A DNA stretch of 64,000 nucleotides from Usnea hakonensis (lineage: Eukaryota > Ascomycota > Lecanoromycetes > Lecanorales > Parmeliaceae), in contig BLJB01000181.1 in assembly GCA_013423325.1 (NCBI GenBank), positions 62,001 through 126,000 on the forward strand, in the 5' to 3' direction. Each line of letters opens with the position of its first letter. Position 1 is the stretch's first letter. The notes beneath the pieces were generated by a model, which was not told where the DNA came from, did not search any database, and saw nothing but the letters and a program-made list of their open reading frames with translations. This document shows, piece after piece, positions 58,506 to 64,000 of this stretch. The position numbers and the translations under genes are program-made.

Positions 58506-61500
58506 TCACACCACCAATTGACTCCGACTGAAATTGGCCTCTACGCTCATGGCCGTCTCTTCCCCATTCAGACCTGGTAGAAACCCAATCCGAATCAGAT
58601 ACTCCACGTTACTGACAATCGCCGATTGAATGTACACCTTTCCAACCGAATTGACCTCACGCTGGGTAGGCGATATCTTGGAACCCAGGCTGCTTTGCCC
58701 TTGGCCAATTAAGTGTATCACTGGCCATAAAGGGTGCTTTTGCTTTGACCTATCCACGTCACGCCTGAGTGTCGCGCACCATTCTTCATGGTCCATTTGG
58801 CGCAAATTGTAATTGAAATGCGTGCTGATGGTCGACCAAAGCTCTCCCACGGTAAGCCCGTCCAGAATCTTGGTCAGGATGGGCAAGTCGTTTTTCTCTT
58901 GTAGCACGCTGCCAAGGACCCTTTCCGCTACCGAATCGACAGTGGCCATGAAGATCCACAGGTCCGTGTCTTCTCTGCTGACGCCTTTGATGCTCACGAC
59001 GCCCGCGACTACCCTCCATAGAAAGTCGTCAATGTTCCCTATTCCTTCAGCAACTGTGCCCACAATGTAGCCAGGCTTGACAATTGACATGCGCTTCTGA
59101 TTCCTTTCGGAACTTTCAGCGAAACTTTTTGCAAGTAGTTCGGAGATGATTTTGGTCTGGCAGTACCCATTGCTGTCTGCAATCTGTTTCATCAGACTTT
59201 CTTCATCATCATTATCTTCTCCATCGTCCCATTGGGGTCCGCCGGAGACATAGACAAATCTCTGGAGAAATGGCGATGAGGCAGTTGCACAGAGGAGATC
59301 CAAAGTGGACGTCACGTTAGCGGACTTGAGAGCAGCGTAGTCTTTGTACCAGTTGACGGTAGCCCCATTGTGGATGATAGCATCTACATTTTTATTTGTT
59401 GGAGATTTTCCGCTGAGCTCATCCCACTGCGTGACTGTTAAACCTAAGTGCTTGTCACTGAGGTCCCCAGTCCAGACCTCAAGCTTGGACAGAAATCCTT
59501 CCAACCACCACCTTGCCGTTGTGGCTGAATTAATCAATCTTTGCAGGCCATGGCAAGGTGTTTTGGCCCGAACATGGGCAATGACTCTCTTGGTCTGAGG
59601 ATGTAAAAGCGCTGTCCGTAGGATGTGAGTACCGAGGTATCCTGTAGCCCCTGTGACAAATATTGTCTCGATCTTACGAGCCGATGCTGACTCTTGGCAT
59701 CTTGAAGTTTCGGTCATATCTAGTAGGCTTTGTTGCATTCCCGAAAGCTCGCGCACAAGATCAATCTTCGTCGACCTGCCTGCCCCAAATGTCCCGGCTT
59801 CCGCATTCTCAATGTGCCTCGCTAGATTTCGCACAGTCAGAGAACTATCCGTAAGGATGTCAATACCCAAGCTCACGCCGAACGCCTGCTTTATGAAGGA
59901 GGCCAACGTCACAACACTGATTGAGTTGATCCCATATATTTGCAAAAGTACATCTTTTCCCTCAAGACTTGACCGGAATTGTTCATCACCATCGGAGATC
60001 AGGTCAGCCAATTTAGCACTCAGTCTCAATGCAGTAGATTCGCTGTTGGCTAGGGCTGTAGGTAAAGCTGAGGGGAATGCAGCCACCTGCACTGCTAATT
60101 TCTCTTGCGAACCCACGCTACCAAGCCACTCAGCGACTGCGCTCCTGTTAGATTTCCCTGACATTAAGGAAGGGAGACGGTCCACCACAATCCATGTTGT
60201 AGGAACCATATAAGATGGAAGATGCATCTCCAGATTCCTGCGGATACGATAGGTTGTGTCATCTAAGCCAGGAAATTCATCGTCGGAGATGCTGCGCAAG
60301 GTACTATGGTCCTCTAATCTCCCAGGTCCATCTCTAAGCTGGATGACTGCGACCAAACCATCTCGGAATGAGCCGATTTTGGGCATAATAACGATTGATC
60401 GGGCCACAGCATCAACTGCAGATAAGTGATGTTCAATCTCGCCGAGCTCAATTCGCTGACCCCTAAGCTTCACTTGAGCGTCTTTTCTTCCCAAAATACT
60501 CACAGTTCCGTCGGAATTGTACCGTGCTACGTCTCCAGTCTTGTATAGGCGCCGAGAACTTCTCCCGAGGGTTTGCGGTAACAAAGGATCGTCTATGAAT
60601 GCGGTCGCTGTATCGAGATCTCGGTTGACATAGCCACGAGCTACATTAGGACCTTGTATGAGAAGCTCGCCGACCGTCCCAATGGGAGCAAGCGTTGTGT
60701 AGTCGGAGAATTCAGCGATCCATAAACGGCAGCCAAGACCCTTGCCGATATTGGTAGGATCAGTGTTGGGTGTGATCTTCCGGATAGTGGTCGTAACGCA
60801 GCATTCACTTGGCCCATAGCTGTTCTCAAGCTGTAAAACGCCGGCCCATCGATTAACAAGAGCCGCAGACATTGGTTCGCCACCCTGCCTGAGGATCTCG
60901 AGGCTCGGAACACTCTCAGGTGTTAGCAAAGATGCGGCTGATGTTGTGAGTTCCGCAAGATTGACACCCATGCGATTGATTGCACCAGGGAGGTCACTCA
61001 ATCGCTCTTTCTCTCCGGGGATGCAGATACACCCGCCTACCATCAAAGTCGCAAGAATTTCTTCAATGCTAGTATCGAAGCTGTACGATGCGAATTGTAG
61101 GACTCGCGACGTGCACTGAAAGTGCTTGGCCTTGATTTGCGCCGTAAATGTAGATGAGCAAGACACGTGCTCAGTGACTGAACCTTTGGGCTCCCCCGTT
61201 GATCCCGAGGTAAATGTCACGTAGAGCGCATTGCTTGGTTTGACCTTGACGTCAAGCGGACAGTTGTCCCGGGGGAGAGACTCAATCGCGGAGAGCTCAA
61301 CCACAACTATATTGGTCCCAATGGTGGAAAGTAACTCGAGTTGTTGTGGCGAAGCAAGGGCGACTTTCGCTTGAACTAGGTTGATGATCCGCTTGAGACG
61401 ATTCAAGGGCTGTGAAGGGTCCAAAAGAACGAAGGCACCACCAGCTTTCAGAACGGCAAGCATAGCAACGACGGTCCACAACGACTTTTCAAAGCAGAGC

Positions 61501-63485
61501 GGGACAAAAGTCTCGGGTTCTATGCCATTCCGCACAAGTAATGGAGCTAATCTACTAGCAAGGTCGTCTAGCTCAGCGTAGGACATATTGCCATCCCAGG
61601 AACATATCGCGGGTGAGTCTGCATGTTTTAAGCACTCCTGCTCGATAAGTTGATGAACGCAAACCTCTTCGATGGCTGGAACGGCACTGTTCCATTGCAT
61701 GATTTCTTCCTTGTCAGAAGGACTGATGAGCTCAATATCTTTTAGACACTTCTGCCAATTACTTCTCGTATGTATTTGGCAGAGAACATGCTCAAATTGT
61801 TGCAAGATTCTCCCAATTTGCAGCTCATCAATGACAGTCATGTCAAAGCCCATTTCCACTTTCAAAGCATCAGGCATGAGTATACACTCGACAGTAAGAG
61901 CATACGTCAAGTAACTTGGAAAATCCATGGGAATTTCACGCAGAGTGTCCACGTCACTGGTAGATTCATGGGACTCATTCATCGGTTGTATGATTAGTAA
62001 ATTTTGGAACTTGCAAGCCATGAAGGTATCGTTTGTGACTGACTGTATGTTCTGAAGGCCATACTGTTCATGCGTGATCATTTCAGTTGCTTGACGTTGG
62101 ATCGTCTCCAAAAATTCCTGCACTTTTTGGTTGGTGTCCAGGCGGACGCGCACCGGCATTGTCGCAATTGTGGGTCCTAACATCTCGGTGATACCTGAGA
62201 TTGGAACAGAGCGGCCACTCATGGTCACCCCAATAGTCACGTCAGAGCTATCCATGTAGCGCGCCACAATCATTGACCATGCAGCTCGTATCATAGTTGA
62301 GATGGTTATACTTGATGGGAGGTTTCTTGGCAATGGCAGGGTACGAGTGATACGACTGTTTGCCAATGGTTCGTATGTCACGGATGGCAGTCGAGGGAAA
62401 GTTGATTGATTTGAGCCACCCAATTCACAGCGCCAGTAATTCTTCGACGCCTCAAAATCAAGCCCCTCGATATGCTTGATGAAATCTTTGAACTTGAGTC
62501 CAGCGTTGCTACGTGATCCCCCATACGCTTCAATAATCTTCTTTGGAAGTAACTTCATTGACCAGCCATCCTGTACGGCATGATGAAGTGTGAGGACAAA
62601 TCGAACGCAGACATCGATTGCGTCATTGATCAGAGCACAGCGAACAAGCGGATCACCGAAGCCCATCATTTTGTTTCTGTCCATCTGGAGATATGTCTCG
62701 AGAGACTCCGCAGCAGTCCACTCATTCTCACCTCTGTCGAGAACCTGTACCCAACCACACTCTTCTGTTTGAACTATTCGCGTGCGCAGGATAGGATTGG
62801 AAGTTGCTAGTGCATTCCACGCAGTCCGGAAGGATGCAAGGTCCCAGGACTTGGGAATGGCGTATACATGCTGCTCAAGATATACTCCTGGCTTCAATAT
62901 TGACAGCGCCATCATACCCTTCTGCAGCGGCGCACATGGGTAAATGTCCTCGATCATTTCCTGACTAATACTGCATTGGCGTTCTACCTCCACGCGCGTT
63001 TTTTCGATGGATCCTCGGTCTACCACTAGAGAGAAGGCAGGAGTCTCTTGGTCACAACTATCGACTTTTTTATCCTGCAGTTGGACTGCCCTCGCCATCT
63101 CCGATAGAGTTGGGTTTCGAAAGACATCTGGAACCGCCAAAAGGAGTCCGTCATCGTGTGTGGCTGCACCAAGCATCAACGCTTGGACAGAAGTCCCTCC
63201 CAGGTCAAAAAAGTTGTCTTCTGGCTTGACACATGCGCTGTCCAATTGAAGTAGACTTGACCAATGATCACCCAGCCGCTGCTCTTGAGCTGTCAGCTCT
63301 CTGCCAGCGACATCATTTCCTGCCGAGCGGCACTGGGATGCTTCTCTCTCAGAAAGAATGTTATAAGGCTCTTCATATTCTATCGACGGCTTCTCCTGTT
63401 CTCCGTCGCTCTCCAGGAGACCGTAGGGGTCCAGCACCTCCGCAGCTGCGCTGAAGTATTCCGTTTGAGATCCCTCATAAGCCAT
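58506..63485 (-). CDS. Non-ribosomal peptide synthetase, T-C-A-T-R
   Basis: One uninterrupted exon of about 1,659 residues from the Met at 63485; an in-frame Met at 63563 would add 26. Domains: carrier T1 at about 62-140 (FFDLGGTSVQ, Ser99); condensation at about 178-600 (HHAVQDGWS); adenylation at about 606-1117 (TSGSTGEPKGS, NSYGPSE, YKTGD, RGQRIELGEIEHHL, SGKSNR); carrier T2 at about 1150-1226 (YGINSIS, Ser1188); terminal NAD(P)H thioester reductase from about 1272 (FVTGATGYLG, catalytic YCQTK). The R domain predicts release as aldehyde or alcohol. T1 has no adenylation partner of its own, so it may be loaded in trans or by the internal A domain. T2 has GINS instead of the usual GGDS. No methyltransferase or thioesterase. 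It is the core enzyme of the proposed cluster. Confidence 0.92.
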   Translation of the reverse strand: MAYEGSQTEYFSAAAEVLDPYGLLESDGEQEKPSIEYEEPYNILSEREASQCRSAGNDVAGRELTAQEQRLGDHWSSLLQLDSACVKPEDNFFDLGGTSVQALMLGAATHDDGLLLAVPDVFRNPTLSEMARAVQLQDKKVDSCDQETPAFSLVVDRGSIEKTRVEVERQCSISQEMIEDIYPCAPLQKGMMALSILKPGVYLEQHVYAIPKSWDLASFRTAWNALATSNPILRTRIVQTEECGWVQVLDRGENEWTAAESLETYLQMDRNKMMGFGDPLVRCALINDAIDVCVRFVLTLHHAVQDGWSMKLLPKKIIEAYGGSRSNAGLKFKDFIKHIEGLDFEASKNYWRCELGGSNQSTFPRLPSVTYEPLANSRITRTLPLPRNLPSSITISTMIRAAWSMIVARYMDSSDVTIGVTMSGRSVPISGITEMLGPTIATMPVRVRLDTNQKVQEFLETIQRQATEMITHEQYGLQNIQSVTNDTFMACKFQNLLIIQPMNESHESTSDVDTLREIPMDFPSYLTYALTVECILMPDALKVEMGFDMTVIDELQIGRILQQFEHVLCQIHTRSNWQKCLKDIELISPSDKEEIMQWNSAVPAIEEVCVHQLIEQECLKHADSPAICSWDGNMSYAELDDLASRLAPLLVRNGIEPETFVPLCFEKSLWTVVAMLAVLKAGGAFVLLDPSQPLNRLKRIINLVQAKVALASPQQLELLSTIGTNIVVVELSAIESLPRDNCPLDVKVKPSNALYVTFTSGSTGEPKGSVTEHVSCSSTFTAQIKAKHFQCTSRVLQFASYSFDTSIEEILATLMVGGCICIPGEKERLSDLPGAINRMGVNLAELTTSAASLLTPESVPSLEILRQGGEPMSAALVNRWAGVLQLENSYGPSECCVTTTIRKITPNTDPTNIGKGLGCRLWIAEFSDYTTLAPIGTVGELLIQGPNVARGYVNRDLDTATAFIDDPLLPQTLGRSSRRLYKTGDVARYNSDGTVSILGRKDAQVKLRGQRIELGEIEHHLSAVDAVARSIVIMPKIGSFRDGLVAVIQLRDGPGRLEDHSTLRSISDDEFPGLDDTTYRIRRNLEMHLPSYMVPTTWIVVDRLPSLMSGKSNRSAVAEWLGSVGSQEKLAVQVAAFPSALPTALANSESTALRLSAKLADLISDGDEQFRSSLEGKDVLLQIYGINSISVVTLASFIKQAFGVSLGIDILTDSSLTVRNLARHIENAEAGTFGAGRSTKIDLVRELSGMQQSLLDMTETSRCQESASARKIETIFVTGATGYLGTHILRTALLHPQTKRVIAHVRAKTPCHGLQRLINSATTARWWLEGFLSKLEVWTGDLSDKHLGLTVTQWDELSGKSPTNKNVDAIIHNGATVNWYKDYAALKSANVTSTLDLLCATASSPFLQRFVYVSGGPQWDDGEDNDDEESLMKQIADSNGYCQTKIISELLAKSFAESSERNQKRMSIVKPGYIVGTVAEGIGNIDDFLWRVVAGVVSIKGVSREDTDLWIFMATVDSVAERVLGSVLQEKNDLPILTKILDGLTVGELWSTISTHFNYNLRQMDHEEWCATLRRDVDRSKQKHPLWPVIHLIGQGQSSLGSKISPTQREVNSVGKVYIQSAIVSNVEYLIRIGFLPGLNGEETAMSVEANFSRSQLVV

Positions 63486-64000
63486 AATAGAGTATATTTC
63501 TGGGGCAGGGCTAATGCACACCGGGTGTATTGTTTTCAGATGAAACCAGATATGCTGGAGCACACAACGCCTGTAGTCTCAGCTGAAGTGGCAAAGAAAC
63601 ACTGTGCCTGAGGGTAGCCCTGCTTTTGAAAGCAGCTCCATTCTAATTACGATTTCGATTAACTTATCCTGCTACCCAAGCTTCTTTGAGCAACTCGGTC
63701 AAGAGAAGTAATGAGAAGTCTACATCATCACTCATACCTTTGTTTTGGGTTTTGATGCCTCAATTCGCTTTTTCATGCCTTCAGTCGACCCAATGATGAA
63801 CATTAATGGTAGCACGGGTTTTGGCAACAAGAAACGTGGCCACGCAAAATTAGTTCTCTCAGCCATTGTTGGTTGATTTGCCGTGCTACAATAGCTTGGC
63901 CACCTTTCCTTTTACCCCCTCGGCGCTACTTTCCACAACAGCGTAGGATAAAAGACTTGGTAGAGGTTAATAAAGGTTAACAAGGATGAATGCGGTCCAG
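63486..64000. promoter_or_regulatory. NRPS upstream region to window end
   Basis: About 515 bp (435 bp if the start is 63563). No further gene is seen. It should hold the NRPS promoter. Confidence 0.45.

Larger units (their letters stand above)
37919..63485. other. Putative secondary-metabolite gene cluster (NRPS with three SUR2-like hydroxylases)
   Basis: Eleven neighbouring genes form a set typical of a fungal biosynthetic cluster. They are three SUR2-type hydroxylases, an extended SDR, a classical SDR, an NmrA-like reductase, a MATE exporter, a P450, a PhyH oxygenase and a T-C-A-T-R NRPS, with an Atg22-like transporter just outside. The left limit is set by housekeeping genes (RAD51, nucleoporin). 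The right limit may lie beyond the window. No pathway transcription factor is visible inside. Co-regulation is inferred from gene content only. Confidence 0.72.

Overview
The window is nuclear DNA of a filamentous ascomycete (Pezizomycotina). Genes are split by short GT-AG introns, mostly about 45-165 nt. The conserved proteins (RGS-LOV photoreceptor, Vps26, Puf6, Rad51, Nup120/160-like, branched-chain E2) and several fungus-only orphan families fit this, as do the intergenic microsatellites and AT-rich islands. I cannot place the class with certainty; Leotiomycetes or Dothideomycetes would both fit. Exon joins were worked out by hand from splice motifs, reading frame and family conservation.

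Left part (about 1-35 kb) is mostly housekeeping. In order: RGS-LOV blue-light receptor (+), gluconokinase (-), retromer subunit VPS26 (+), small CON-6-like protein (-), mitochondrial branched-chain 2-oxoacid dehydrogenase E2 (-), F-box/Cys-rich protein (-), a large low-complexity orphan (-), PUF6 ribosome-biogenesis protein (-), a small conserved orphan (-), a single-pass membrane orphan (+), a small orphan (-), RAD51 (+) and a Nup120/160-type nucleoporin (-).

Right part (about 35.5-63.6 kb) changes character and looks like a secondary-metabolite gene cluster. It holds an Atg22-like vacuolar transporter at the edge, three paralogous SUR2-type (sphinganine C4-hydroxylase family) fatty-acid hydroxylases, an extended SDR/ketoreductase, a classical SDR, an NmrA/isoflavone-reductase-like oxidoreductase, a MATE exporter, a cytochrome P450 with an apparent frameshift, a phytanoyl-CoA-dioxygenase-like 2-oxoglutarate oxygenase, and a one-exon NRPS of about 1,660 residues with order T-C-A-T-R. 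The R domain predicts reductive release as an aldehyde or alcohol, which the reductases, P450, PhyH oxygenase and hydroxylases could then decorate; the MATE protein could export the product. Two AT-rich gene-free islands (about 40.1-40.4 and 50.5-51.05 kb) lie inside this part.

The most notable items are the NRPS plus triple-SUR2 combination, long C-homopolymers expanded inside two cluster-gene introns (one with an assembly gap), the P450 frameshift, and a tandemly duplicated start region that puts a small uORF before the third SUR2 gene.
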